From positions 5,584 through 69,583 of the forward strand of contig CAKZZO010000063.1 in assembly GCA_937885175.1 (NCBI GenBank): a stretch of 64,000 bases of DNA, written 5' to 3'. Positions within the stretch are counted from its first letter, which is position 1, and each line of letters opens with the position of its first letter. Below are positions 9,835 through 18,543 of the stretch, piece by piece. The translations under genes were made by a program, and so were the position numbers. Under the pieces are notes generated by a model. It saw nothing but the letters and a program-made list of their open reading frames with translations, had not been told where the DNA came from and made no database searches. This DNA comes from an uncultured Treponema sp. Lineage in GTDB: Bacteria > Spirochaetota > Spirochaetia > Treponematales > Treponemataceae.

Positions 9835-11892
9835 ATGAAAATGACACTTAGGAAATTGAATCCAAAAATCTGGAATCTCTGTGCGGGTCTGTTACTGGCT
9901 TTTTCCTTTGCGGCCTGTACCTACGAGGAGTACACCCTTACCATAAAGGATGCGGAAGAGGAGACCGAGGAATTTACGGAAAACAAAGTCTTCATTCGTA
10001 GCAGTGGAGACTTGACAGAAGATACAGCGAGAATCCGCCTCTACAAGGGGAACAAGTATGTCGCTTACATGGGCATGAATACCGCTCTTGCAACGCTTGC
10101 AAAACTGAATGTGGTATCGACTTCCTACGCTGACGGCATCTATTCATACAAACTGAAAAACAGCGATGGAATACAGTTTGTCATAAACGTAAACCCGGGG
10201 AAGGGTACGGTCTATTGCGCAGGTTTTTATGAAATCTTCTCTACAAGCAAGAGTGATATAGCCCAAGCGGCTTCATCAACTGATACAAGTAGGAACTATC
10301 CCTTTGTCGCAATTTCTTCCACTACGAATGTCACTCCCTATACCTTTGACCTTGCAAAGTATGGCATGAAGATGTATGCAGGCTCGGACGATGCCTATCT
10401 CCCGCTTGCGGCTTTGTGTGCCATTTTCTATCCGGCAGGAAATTATCTGACATGGAACGGAGTTGACCTTATCAAGGGTACAGAGAGTTCGATAAGTGAT
10501 TTCAAAGACTGGCGAATGAAGGATGAACGCCAGAGCGAGCTGATTGACTACAACTACAACATGCTCTGCTTTATCCATGACTACTGCTATGGCCATCCGG
10601 GCTACTATGGGCTCTTTGATGAAGACAATGACGGCTTTAATCTGAAAGATGAAGAGACCAGAACTGCCGAGGCAGACAAGCTGGATTTTGACACGCTCCT
10701 TAAAAACCATGCAAAAGATGTGTATGAGGGCTTGCACTCCGCTTCCTATAGCACCTATATTGCTTCGCTCTATAAGTTAACCAAATATGTCTACGGTGAT
10801 GTTCACACAGGCATGAAGATTCCTTCAATGCCTGTAGGAAGCGAAATTGATACGACAGCCGCAAGAAAAGTGACGGTTTCCGGAAAATACAAAGTGTCGG
10901 ATAAATGTGACGAGACTCTGAATGATATTATTGATGCACCAAAGCGAGATGTATTGGCAAAGAAAGCCTATGAGGAAGGCAGGCTGATTCTAAACCCCGG
11001 TGATGCGTATGTGACGAATTTTTCTGGGCTGCCAATTCGCTATGTATCCTTTGATACGGCAACGAACCCTACGACAGCAGTCCTCCACTTTGACAGCTTT
11101 GAGGCAATAAATGATGCCGCCTGGAAAAAGGAATATCCGAAATGGATTTACTATAATGAGCAGACTGATGCAGAAAAAGCATTGATAGATGCTGCTACAG
11201 CAGACTCTGATTCCACACGCTATGCCCAAAAGCCCTCTTACCCCAATGACGACCTGGGATTCTTTTATTATGCCTTTAATCAAATCGAAAACAAATACCC
11301 AACGGTAAAAAATGTGGTCATAGACATTTCCGTAAATGGTGGCGGTGCTGTGGCTGATGTGGGATTCTTGCTTAACTTCATTTGTTCTGGCTATTATGAG
11401 GGTAGCGGTGAAGATGAGGATTCTGTTTCTCAGGATGTCTGGCTGACAGATCAGGATGTTCATGCCGGTTCTAGCATAAAGACGATGTATTTTCTTGACC
11501 TGAATCTTGATGGGAAAATTAATGCCCTTGATACCGAGGTGTGTGCTGCTCGTCGGAAAAAGTACAGCATAGCCATTCTGACTACAGGCTGCTCATTCTC
11601 TTGCGCAAATCTCTTCCCGGTTATGGCAAAGGACTTCGGCATAAAGATAATCGGTCAACGGTCACTGGGTGGCAGCTGTGATGTCGTTCCCTTCGTTACG
11701 GTAGACGGCTTTATTTACCGATACTCTGTTGCTCGGCGTGGCGTTCCCGCAGACGGTAAGTATACCACCATGGAAAATGGTGCAGCCGTGGACAAAGAAA
11801 TTAACTACGGCACGGGTACTGATGCAGAAATTGCCGCTTTCTACAAGGAGGCCAGCCTTGGTGCGGCCGCAGCAGAAGTAGACAAGAAGTAA
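9835..11892 (+). CDS. S41-peptidase-like lipoprotein
   Basis: This is a predicted exported lipoprotein with a C-terminal-processing-peptidase-like domain. Residues 1-28 form a signal peptide with lipobox FAAC (Cys28). The S41-type core has VVIDISVNGGGAVADVGFLL near residue 495, GCSFSCANLFPVMAKD near 585 with a candidate serine nucleophile, and GQRSLGGSC near 606. A DNDGFN/DLNLDGKI pattern (about 265 and 560) looks like calcium-binding dockerin-like loops. It follows its truncated paralogue by 9 bases, so they are tandem duplicates. No PDZ domain is recognised, so classical Ctp function is not established. Substrate unknown. Confidence 0.75.
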   Translation: MKMTLRKLNPKIWNLCAGLLLAFSFAACTYEEYTLTIKDAEEETEEFTENKVFIRSSGDLTEDTARIRLYKGNKYVAYMGMNTALATLAKLNVVSTSYADGIYSYKLKNSDGIQFVINVNPGKGTVYCAGFYEIFSTSKSDIAQAASSTDTSRNYPFVAISSTTNVTPYTFDLAKYGMKMYAGSDDAYLPLAALCAIFYPAGNYLTWNGVDLIKGTESSISDFKDWRMKDERQSELIDYNYNMLCFIHDYCYGHPGYYGLFDEDNDGFNLKDEETRTAEADKLDFDTLLKNHAKDVYEGLHSASYSTYIASLYKLTKYVYGDVHTGMKIPSMPVGSEIDTTAARKVTVSGKYKVSDKCDETLNDIIDAPKRDVLAKKAYEEGRLILNPGDAYVTNFSGLPIRYVSFDTATNPTTAVLHFDSFEAINDAAWKKEYPKWIYYNEQTDAEKALIDAATADSDSTRYAQKPSYPNDDLGFFYYAFNQIENKYPTVKNVVIDISVNGGGAVADVGFLLNFICSGYYEGSGEDEDSVSQDVWLTDQDVHAGSSIKTMYFLDLNLDGKINALDTEVCAARRKKYSIAILTTGCSFSCANLFPVMAKDFGIKIIGQRSLGGSCDVVPFVTVDGFIYRYSVARRGVPADGKYTTMENGAAVDKEINYGTGTDAEIAAFYKEASLGAAAAEVDKK

Positions 11893-11915
11893 AAACAGCA
11901 AATGGTATTTTTTAC

Positions 11916-11945
11916 TTGCCGTTAGATGTGATTTTGTTGTATCTT
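11916..11945 (+). promoter_or_regulatory. hslV promoter, leaderless type
   Basis: TTGCCG at 11916-11921 and TATCTT at 11940-11945 are separated by 18 bases. The -10 box ends six bases before ATG 11952, so transcription is predicted to begin at the start codon. Confidence 0.5.
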
Positions 11946-11951
11946 TAAGGT

Positions 11952-12488
11952 ATGGAAGAAAAGATTAGGAGTACAACAGTCATTGCCGTCAAGCGCAATG
12001 GAAAGGTTGCCATGGCGGGTGACGGTCAGGTTACGGCGGGAAATACTGTCGTAAAGGGTAATGCCCACAAAGTCCGCAAGATTTACAATGGCAAGGTGCT
12101 TACGGGCTTTGCCGGTTCTGTGGCAGATGCCTTTACCCTCTTTGACAAATTTGAAGAAAAACTAAAGGAATACAACGGCGACATCATGCGCTCTGCGGTG
12201 GAGCTGGCAAAACTCTGGCGTACAGAACGTGCCTATCAGAAACTTGAAGCCATGCTCCTTGTGGCAAACAGCGAGCGCATCCTTTTGATTAGCGGCGACG
12301 GCAACGTAATTGAGCCGGAAAATGATGTGTGTGCCATCGGTTCTGGCGGAAACTATGCCTATGCGGCAGCCTTGGCCTATCTGGAAGCAAGTGATTTAAG
12401 CGCAAGGGAAATTGCAGAAAAAAGCCTGAAAATCGCAGGCGACATCTGTATCTATACCAACCATACACTCACAATCGAGGAAATTTAA
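11952..12488 (+). CDS. hslV: ATP-dependent protease peptidase subunit HslV
   Basis: This is the proteolytic double-ring core of the HslVU (ClpYQ) protease in the cytoplasm. The 178-residue length is normal. The N-terminus resembles the Bacillus form: a short seven-residue leader, then Thr8-Thr9 followed by [19 protein letters not shown], so Thr8 is the expected N-terminal nucleophile after removal of the leader. [29 protein letters not shown] and the C-terminal [11 protein letters not shown] are typical. The stop overlaps the hslU start (TAATG), which gives translational coupling. A -10 box six bases before the ATG suggests a leaderless message. Confidence 0.97.
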   Translation: MEEKIRSTTVIAVKRNGKVAMAGDGQVTAGNTVVKGNAHKVRKIYNGKVLTGFAGSVADAFTLFDKFEEKLKEYNGDIMRSAVELAKLWRTERAYQKLEAMLLVANSERILLISGDGNVIEPENDVCAIGSGGNYAYAAALAYLEASDLSAREIAEKSLKIAGDICIYTNHTLTIEEI

Positions 12489-13897
12489 TGGCACTTTCTG
12501 GACTTACCCCAAAACAAATTGTAGAAAAACTGGACGCATATATCATCGGGCAAAAAGAGGCAAAGAAAGCCGTGGCGATTGCCTTGCGAAACCGTGAGCG
12601 GCGCATTCACTTGGATGAAGATATTCGTGATGAAGTTGCACCAAAAAATATCCTGATGATAGGACCTACTGGCGTTGGAAAAACCGAGATTGCCCGCCGC
12701 CTTGCAAAACTGGTAAACGCACCCTTTCTCAAAGTGGAGGCAACCAAATACACCGAGGTAGGCTATGTTGGTCGTGATGTGGAAAGCATGATTCGAGACC
12801 TGATGGCTGTGGGCTACACCAATGTCAAGGCAGAGATGGAAGACAAACTGCGGGAGGCATGTAAGCCCAAGGTTGAAGAAAAACTCCTTGATTTGCTGCT
12901 TCCGGGCACGGGTGAAAAAGACAAGAAAAAGGATAAGTCGGCGGACACGCCCTTTGCCAATCCTGTTTCGCCCACGCTTCCTGAGCCTGCGGAAGGACAG
13001 AAGGAAGACCTGAATTCCACCCGTGAAAAATTCCGCCAGATGCTGCGGGAAGGCAAACTGGAAGACAGGGAAGTGGAAGTGACGGTAGAACGCACCACCC
13101 GTATGCCCAGCATGGGAATCATTGCCAGCGGAAATATGGAAGACTTGCAGAGCGGAGTGGAAGACCTGACCCAAATGCTTACAGGCGGTCGCTTTAAGAA
13201 AAAGCAGGTTTCAATCCGTGAGGCCCGCAAGATTATTACGGAAGAAACACTGGATTCCATGATTGATGTGGACAAGGTTTCTGAAGAAGCCAAAAAGCGG
13301 GTGGAGCAGAGCGGCATTGTCTTTATTGATGAAATTGATAAGATTGCCACCAAAGGCGGACAGGCTAGCGGGCAGGACGTAAGCCGAGAAGGCGTACAGC
13401 GCGACATTCTTCCCATTGTGGAAGGCTCCAAAGTCAATACTCGCTACGGTGTTGTAGATACTACCCACATTCTCTTTGTGGCTGCAGGAGCCTTTAGCGT
13501 GTCTGCTCCCAGCGATTTGATTCCTGAACTGCAAGGACGCTTTCCCCTGCGGGTGGAACTGGAATCTTTGAGCAAGGATGACTTTAAGCGCATTCTGACT
13601 GAACCGAAAAACTCCCTTTCCAAGCAGTATACGGCACTTTTGGGAACTGAGGGCGTTACCCTGGACTTTACCGATGATGCCATTGACAAGATGGCGGCAA
13701 TCGCGGAAGAAGTGAACAGCCACAGCGAAAATATCGGAGCCCGCCGCCTGCACACGATTATGGAAAAAGTCACCGAGGAAATCAGTTTTGATGCTGACGA
13801 GCACTCTGGCGAAACCATAAAAGTGGACAGTTCCTTTGTGGAAGAAAAACTAAAGGGCATCAGTACCGATCAGGATTTGAGCCGCTACATTCTCTAG
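12488..13897 (+). CDS. hslU: ATPase subunit HslU of the HslVU protease
   Basis: This is the AAA+ unfoldase ring that feeds substrates to HslV. It has the N-terminal LTPKQIVEKLDAYIIGQKEAKKAVAIALRNR, Walker A GPTGVGKTE (about 58-66), the I-domain insertion (about 110-240, partly Lys/Asp rich), Walker B IVFIDEIDKIA near 280, and the C-terminal tail DQDLSRYIL that activates HslV. The 469-residue length fits. It overlaps hslV by one base, and the cobalamin gene starts only 3 bases after its stop. Confidence 0.97.
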   Translation: MALSGLTPKQIVEKLDAYIIGQKEAKKAVAIALRNRERRIHLDEDIRDEVAPKNILMIGPTGVGKTEIARRLAKLVNAPFLKVEATKYTEVGYVGRDVESMIRDLMAVGYTNVKAEMEDKLREACKPKVEEKLLDLLLPGTGEKDKKKDKSADTPFANPVSPTLPEPAEGQKEDLNSTREKFRQMLREGKLEDREVEVTVERTTRMPSMGIIASGNMEDLQSGVEDLTQMLTGGRFKKKQVSIREARKIITEETLDSMIDVDKVSEEAKKRVEQSGIVFIDEIDKIATKGGQASGQDVSREGVQRDILPIVEGSKVNTRYGVVDTTHILFVAAGAFSVSAPSDLIPELQGRFPLRVELESLSKDDFKRILTEPKNSLSKQYTALLGTEGVTLDFTDDAIDKMAAIAEEVNSHSENIGARRLHTIMEKVTEEISFDADEHSGETIKVDSSFVEEKLKGISTDQDLSRYIL

Positions 13898-13900
13898 CCC

Positions 13901-16573
13901 ATGGGTAATTTTCACGGCGGCGCAAATCCTTGCGAACTGGATTTTTCTGTAAACGTCAATCCCCTTGGGCTGCATCCTGCGTCTCAAGGGGCAGTATCTT
14001 TCCTCTCTCTGCATACAAAATCACTTTCGTCATATCCTGATGCAGACTGCACCGAATTGCGCGGACTTTTGTCACGATTCTGGTCTTTTCCTGCCCAACA
14101 CATTGTGTGCAGTGCCGGGGCGGCGGACATGATTTTTTCCCTTGTGCAGGCGTATGCTCGCCAGAGTGACCTCAAAAGCCTGGTGATTGTGGAGCCAGCC
14201 TTTACGGAATACGAGCGGGCGGCTGTTCGTTGCGGCTTTTCCGTCCGTCATTTTTTGCTTTCTCAAAAGAATGCTTTTTCCTTTACAAAGGCAGACCTTG
14301 CCCGTCTGGCAGACGACTTGGACGGAGCGGGAATGCTTTTTCTTGCACTGCCAGCCAATCCCACGGGCGCTCTTGTGCCAGCCGAGATGCTTTGTGAAAT
14401 AGCCGCGCTTTGCGAAAAAAAACAGGTGTTTTTTTGTGTGGATGCAAGTTTTTCGCAGTTTTCCGCTTTGGCGGAGCAGACGCTGCGGGCTCTGCTTTCC
14501 CGCCGATCGGGTTTTCCCCATGTTCTTGTGCTGAATGCCTTTACCAAGTTTTATGGCATGGCAGGCTTACGGCTGGGCTATGCACTTTGCTTTTCAGAGA
14601 CAATTGCCCGAATGTTGGCGGACAGTATGCGTCCCTGGCCAGTAGGAAGCACGGAACTTGCGGCGGGTCTTGCCGTCTTGCAGGCGGAAATACAGGAAAA
14701 AGGGAATGCACGCACGCTGTCTGAGTGGGAAAAATCTACGCGTAGTCTTGTTTTGGCTGAGCGTAGGCGGCTTACAGAGTCATTGCAGGCGCAGGACTAC
14801 AAAGTCATTCCTGGTGAAGCCAATTTTATTTTATTCCGCTCAAAGGAAAACGACCTTGCCCAGCGGCTTTTGCAAAAAGGCATTGCCATCCGCTCTTGTG
14901 CTGATTTTTACGGTCTCGACCAAGAATGGTATCGTATTGCGGTGCGCAGCCAAAAAGAAAACAGCCGGCTCATTGCCGTTCTTGACGAATTGCAGGGCTG
15001 TCGCCATGAGAAAGCCGCTCAAGAAAGCACGGCTCTAACTCATCGCGCCAAAAATATCATGCTGCAGGGAACCATGAGCAATGCAGGTAAATCCCTTCTG
15101 ACCGCCGCTTTGTGTCGGATTTTCAGGCAGGACGGCTATCGCGTTGCTCCCTTCAAAAGCCAGAACATGGCCTTGAATAGCGGTGTAACGGCGGACGGTC
15201 TTGAAATGGGGCGAGCACAGATTATGCAGGCAGAGGCGGCAGGGCTTTTGCCTGATGTGCGTATGAATCCTGTCTTGCTAAAACCAACGGGTGACCATAC
15301 CAGTCAGGTCATTGTAAACGGAAAAGCTGTTGGAACTATGGATGCCCGCGAATATTTTTCTTTTCGCTCCAGTCTTCTTCCCCAGATTTTGGAAGCCTAC
15401 GACTCTCTTTCCCGGGAAAATGACATTATTGTAATAGAAGGGGCGGGAAGTCCTGCCGAAATCAACCTGAAAAAAGACGACATTGTGAACATGGGGCTGG
15501 CAGAATTGCTGGATGCCCCGGTGCTGCTGGCGGGAGATATTGACCGTGGCGGAGTCTTTGCTTCTCTGTATGGAACCGCAGCCCTGGTGAATCAGAAAGA
15601 ACGTCAGCGCATAAAGGCTTTTGTGATAAACAAATTTCGAGGCGATGTCTCTCTTTTGCAGGATGGACTTGACCAGATAGAGAATTTGACGGGAATTCCA
15701 GTGCTTGGCGTCGTGCCCTTTATTTCTGGCCTGATGATTGACGATGAAGATAGCCTGAGCGGTCAACTTGCTGCAGCTGAAAGTCAAAAAAACAAGCAGG
15801 AAGCCGCCCTGCATATTGCTGTACTGCGCCTTCCTTTTATTTCAAATTTTACGGACTTGCAGACATTCAGCCGTCTACCCTTTGTGCAGGTAAGTTTTTT
15901 TGACTCTTTTGACACGTATTCCCAAGCGGTCAGTGAGTATGGGGAGCCGGATATGTTTGTGATTCCCGGTACAAAAAACACCGTTCATGCCCTTTTTTGG
16001 CTGCGGGAGACAAAACTTGACCGCCTTATCATTCAGAAAGCAAAAAGCGGACTTCCAACGATTGGCATTTGCGGCGGCTTTCAGCTTTTGGGAAAAATCC
16101 TGCGCGATGAAGATGGAAACGAAGATGAAGGCAGGCAAAGTGAAATGGCTGCGCTGGGGTTGCTTCCCATAGAAACGTCATTCACCAAAGAAAAAACGCG
16201 GGCGCAGGTGGACACGGTGCTTCAAAAAATTGTCGGAATCTTTGCACCGCTTTCTGGCTGCCGAGTTACCGGCTACGAGATTCATCAGGGCGTGACAAGG
16301 TTTTTTAGCACCGATGACGGAGAAAAAACTGCTGTGCCATCTGTCTGTGTCTGTGAAAATGTCCTTGGCACCTATATCCATGGCTTTTTTGACAGTGATG
16401 AAATTTCCCGTGCAACCATTGCTCTGCTCTGCCAGCGAAAAGGAATCCCCCTTCCTGCCTATCAGCCTTATCAGCAGGAGCGACAAGCCGCCTATGACCG
16501 TCTTGCAGACCTGGTGCGAAAGTCCCTGAATATGGATGCGGTCTACAAAATTGTCTTTGGCAACAAAGTATGA
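13901..16573 (+). CDS. CobD-CobQ fusion: threonine-phosphate decarboxylase-like plus cobyric acid synthase
   Basis: This is a two-enzyme cobalamin protein of 890 residues. Residues about 1-365 are a PLP fold-I aminotransferase-like CobD/CobC domain: HGGANPCELDFSVNVNPLG at the start and NAFTKFYGMAGLRLGY near 210 with the PLP lysine. This enzyme makes aminopropanol phosphate from threonine phosphate. Residues about 384-890 are cobyric acid synthase: ATPase motif GTMSNAGKSLL, SQNMALNSGVT, EGAGSPAEINL, and a glutamine amidotransferase site with GICGGFQLLG (Cys) and TYIHGFF (His). It amidates adenosylcobyrinate diamide side chains. It lies 3 bases after hslU, probably read through from it, and before cobO and cbiC. 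Both halves look intact; the fusion itself is the unusual point. Confidence 0.9.
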   Translation: MGNFHGGANPCELDFSVNVNPLGLHPASQGAVSFLSLHTKSLSSYPDADCTELRGLLSRFWSFPAQHIVCSAGAADMIFSLVQAYARQSDLKSLVIVEPAFTEYERAAVRCGFSVRHFLLSQKNAFSFTKADLARLADDLDGAGMLFLALPANPTGALVPAEMLCEIAALCEKKQVFFCVDASFSQFSALAEQTLRALLSRRSGFPHVLVLNAFTKFYGMAGLRLGYALCFSETIARMLADSMRPWPVGSTELAAGLAVLQAEIQEKGNARTLSEWEKSTRSLVLAERRRLTESLQAQDYKVIPGEANFILFRSKENDLAQRLLQKGIAIRSCADFYGLDQEWYRIAVRSQKENSRLIAVLDELQGCRHEKAAQESTALTHRAKNIMLQGTMSNAGKSLLTAALCRIFRQDGYRVAPFKSQNMALNSGVTADGLEMGRAQIMQAEAAGLLPDVRMNPVLLKPTGDHTSQVIVNGKAVGTMDAREYFSFRSSLLPQILEAYDSLSRENDIIVIEGAGSPAEINLKKDDIVNMGLAELLDAPVLLAGDIDRGGVFASLYGTAALVNQKERQRIKAFVINKFRGDVSLLQDGLDQIENLTGIPVLGVVPFISGLMIDDEDSLSGQLAAAESQKNKQEAALHIAVLRLPFISNFTDLQTFSRLPFVQVSFFDSFDTYSQAVSEYGEPDMFVIPGTKNTVHALFWLRETKLDRLIIQKAKSGLPTIGICGGFQLLGKILRDEDGNEDEGRQSEMAALGLLPIETSFTKEKTRAQVDTVLQKIVGIFAPLSGCRVTGYEIHQGVTRFFSTDDGEKTAVPSVCVCENVLGTYIHGFFDSDEISRATIALLCQRKGIPLPAYQPYQQERQAAYDRLADLVRKSLNMDAVYKIVFGNKV

Positions 16574-16579
16574 TATACT
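16551..16579 (+). promoter_or_regulatory. cobO promoter, leaderless type
   Basis: TTGTCT (16551-16556), a 17-base spacer, and TATACT (16574-16579) overlap the end of the preceding gene. The -10 box ends six bases before ATG 16586. Confidence 0.6.
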
Positions 16580-16585
16580 TTCCCC

Positions 16586-17140
16586 ATGATTCATCTGTAC
16601 TATGGAGACGGAAAAGGTAAGACAACGGCGGCAATTGGACTGGCTGTCCGTGCAGCAGGAGAGGGGCTGCCTGTTTTTTTTGTGCAGTTTATGAAAAATG
16701 CACCCGTGGGGGAGGTGCTTTCCCTTGAAAAACTGGGCATTACGATAGTGCGTGGAAAAAGCGGCTCCCATTTTTTTTCACAGATGACGGAAGAAGAAAA
16801 GCGGGAAACTAAGAAGCGGGGGAACGAAAACCTTACCTGCGTCCTTGCCTCTCTTTACGAATCTACCTTTGCCGGCGAAAGGACAGGGGAAGAAAAGGGA
16901 GATTTACCCCGCGCCTTGCTTATTTTGGATGAAATCTGCGCCGCCTATCAACATGACTTGATTGACCGCAAGGCAGTGGATGCGCTCATTTTCAATCCTC
17001 CTCCGCTGGTGGAATTGGTGCTTACCGGGCGAAATCCGCCATCTTTGTTTTTGGAAAAAGCCGACTATATTACCGAGATGAAGAAAATCCGCCATCCCTA
17101 TGATGCAGGGCTTGCGGCGCGAAAAGGGGTGGAGTTTTGA
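16586..17140 (+). CDS. cobO: Cob(I)yrinic acid a,c-diamide adenosyltransferase (CobO/BtuR)
   Basis: This enzyme adenosylates corrinoid cobalt using ATP in cobalamin synthesis or salvage. The 184 residues carry the P-loop YYGDGKGKTTAAIGLAVRAAG at the N-terminus, VFFVQFMKN, LLILDEICAAYQHDLI near 111-126, LVLTGRNPP near 147, and the C-terminal ADYITEMKKIRHPYDAG. Its start sits 12 bases after the CobD-CobQ stop, but it also has its own promoter. The stop overlaps the TTG start of cbiC. Confidence 0.95.
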   Translation: MIHLYYGDGKGKTTAAIGLAVRAAGEGLPVFFVQFMKNAPVGEVLSLEKLGITIVRGKSGSHFFSQMTEEEKRETKKRGNENLTCVLASLYESTFAGERTGEEKGDLPRALLILDEICAAYQHDLIDRKAVDALIFNPPPLVELVLTGRNPPSLFLEKADYITEMKKIRHPYDAGLAARKGVEF

Positions 17141-17877
17141 CCGATAAAAATACCCAGGCGGGCAGGGAAGCACAAGACACGCTTTCATTATATTCTGAAA
17201 ACTTTCTGCCTCATTTTGCAAGCATTGAACATCATGCGCCGGAGGATATTGAAGCGTCCAGCATGAAGACGATTGCCGCAGAGCTTTCTGCAAAAGGGCT
17301 TTCTGTTCCTGAGGAAATTCGCCCCATAGTCTTTCGGGCAATTCATGCCAGCGCGGATTTTGACTATGCGGAAAACCTCGTTTTTTCGGAGGGGCTGCTG
17401 CCATTGGCATATGACTTACTTTTACAAAAGCCTGTCATCGTCACTGACACAAATATGGCACTGGCAGGCATTAACAAGGCGGCCTGTGCCGGACTGGGCA
17501 TAGAAAGTCATTGCTTTATGGCAGACGAAGACGTGGCGGCGGCAAGTCGAAAGAGCGGACTCACCCGTGCTGTTTGCAGCGTGGACAAGACGGCCCGTCT
17601 TTTTGGAGCGGAAAGCGGAAAAAGTCTTCTGCGTCCAGTCATTTTTGCCTGCGGAAACGCGCCTACGGCCTTGGTACGCCTTCGGCAGTTGCATGACGCA
17701 GGCATTTTTTCTCCTGCTCTTGTTATTGGACTTCCCGTTGGCTTTGTAAACGTGGTCGCCGCCAAGGAACTGATTCTGCAAAGTCACATCCCTCATATCG
17801 TCATGCGTGGCCGTAAGGGCGGCTCCACCATTGCGGCGGCCATTTTAAATGCACTTTTATATTGCGTGAAGGCATAA
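17137..17877 (+). CDS. cbiC: Precorrin-8X methylmutase (CbiC/CobH)
   Basis: This enzyme moves a methyl group from C-11 to C-12 of the corrin ring, giving (cobalt-)hydrogenobyrinate. Motifs are RAIHASADFDYAENLVFSE near residue 68 with the catalytic His, VTDTNMALAGI near 96, ACGNAPTALVRL near 171, and LPVGFVNVVAAKE near 193. The TTG start overlaps the cobO stop by four bases (TTGA), so translation is probably coupled. Its presence points to de novo corrin synthesis and not only salvage, although the other pathway genes are not in the window. Confidence 0.93.
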   Translation: MTDKNTQAGREAQDTLSLYSENFLPHFASIEHHAPEDIEASSMKTIAAELSAKGLSVPEEIRPIVFRAIHASADFDYAENLVFSEGLLPLAYDLLLQKPVIVTDTNMALAGINKAACAGLGIESHCFMADEDVAAASRKSGLTRAVCSVDKTARLFGAESGKSLLRPVIFACGNAPTALVRLRQLHDAGIFSPALVIGLPVGFVNVVAAKELILQSHIPHIVMRGRKGGSTIAAAILNALLYCVKA

Positions 17878-17890
17878 GTCATGGTATGCT
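17862..17890 (+). promoter_or_regulatory. Promoter of the LRR gene
   Basis: TTGCGT (17862-17867), a 17-base spacer and TATGCT (17885-17890). A short leader with GGAGGT (17901-17906) precedes ATG 17912. Confidence 0.5.
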
Positions 17891-17911
17891 GAATTTTATT
17901 GGAGGTGGCTT

Positions 17912-18502
17912 ATGAGACGATATTCCAGATTGGCAATCGTGGTTTCTCACATCAGTTCTGATGATGCACTGACTCCAGAAAATGATGTCGTGCGGTTGAC
18001 TAATGGAAACACCGCCGTTGAAGTTTCTGATTTTGAGAATGCACTTCATATGCTGCCTCCTGGCAGTGAAGTCGCAGTGGTTGCACAAGGAACGGTAGGC
18101 AATACGACGGTGCACAACATAAGCCGCATCATTCGCGAAAGCAATGTATTTGTAACGCTTGATTTATCTGCGGTGACGGAACTTTCCCGTGTTTTCGAAA
18201 GTTCTTTTCAGGAGAATCCCCAACTTCTGGCCATGCATTTTCCCAGCAACTTGCTTTCGATAAATCCTCATGCCTTTGCAGGATGCAGTGCCCTTTCTTC
18301 TGTCATCATTCCTGCAAGTGTCATGCAGATTGGGGCTCAGGCTTTTGGCGGATGCCTGCAACTGCACCACTTGGAATTCAAAAATCCCATCGGCTGGAAA
18401 CACGATGGAAAAGCCGTTGAGGAACTTGTCTCTCCCTTTGAGAATCCTGCAAAATTTGTTTTTGAGGACAGTCCTTTCTTTAATTGTGAACTTACCAGAT
18501 AG
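17912..18502 (+). CDS. Small BspA-like leucine-rich-repeat protein
   Basis: This is a 196-residue protein with two or three BspA/LRR_5-type repeats in residues about 95-155 (pattern LLSINPHAFAGCSALSSVIIP then IGAQAFGGCLQLHHLEF). The first 90 residues have no recognised domain. The N-terminus is only weakly hydrophobic, so export is not certain. LRR proteins of this type are common in treponemes and often mediate binding, but the partner here is unknown. It has its own promoter and a good ribosome site, and ends at a bidirectional terminator shared with greA on the opposite strand. Confidence 0.75.
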   Translation: MRRYSRLAIVVSHISSDDALTPENDVVRLTNGNTAVEVSDFENALHMLPPGSEVAVVAQGTVGNTTVHNISRIIRESNVFVTLDLSAVTELSRVFESSFQENPQLLAMHFPSNLLSINPHAFAGCSALSSVIIPASVMQIGAQAFGGCLQLHHLEFKNPIGWKHDGKAVEELVSPFENPAKFVFEDSPFFNCELTR

Positions 18503-18510
18503 CATAAAAA

Positions 18511-18543
18511 GGGGCTGCCCAATACATACAGCCCCTTTTTTTC
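18511..18543. terminator. Bidirectional terminator between LRR gene and greA
   Basis: The stem GGGGCTG (18511-18517) pairs with CAGCCCC (18529-18535). It is flanked by AAAAA on the left and TTTTTTT on the right, so it serves both convergent genes. Confidence 0.85.

Noticed and set aside
12485..13174. Minus-strand frames inside hslU
   Set aside because: They are shadows of a well-conserved gene; no ribosome site or family match.
13880..13901. Cobalamin riboswitch before the cobalamin genes
   Set aside because: Only 3 bases separate hslU from the CobD-CobQ gene, and no B12-box-like sequence was seen near cobO or cbiC.
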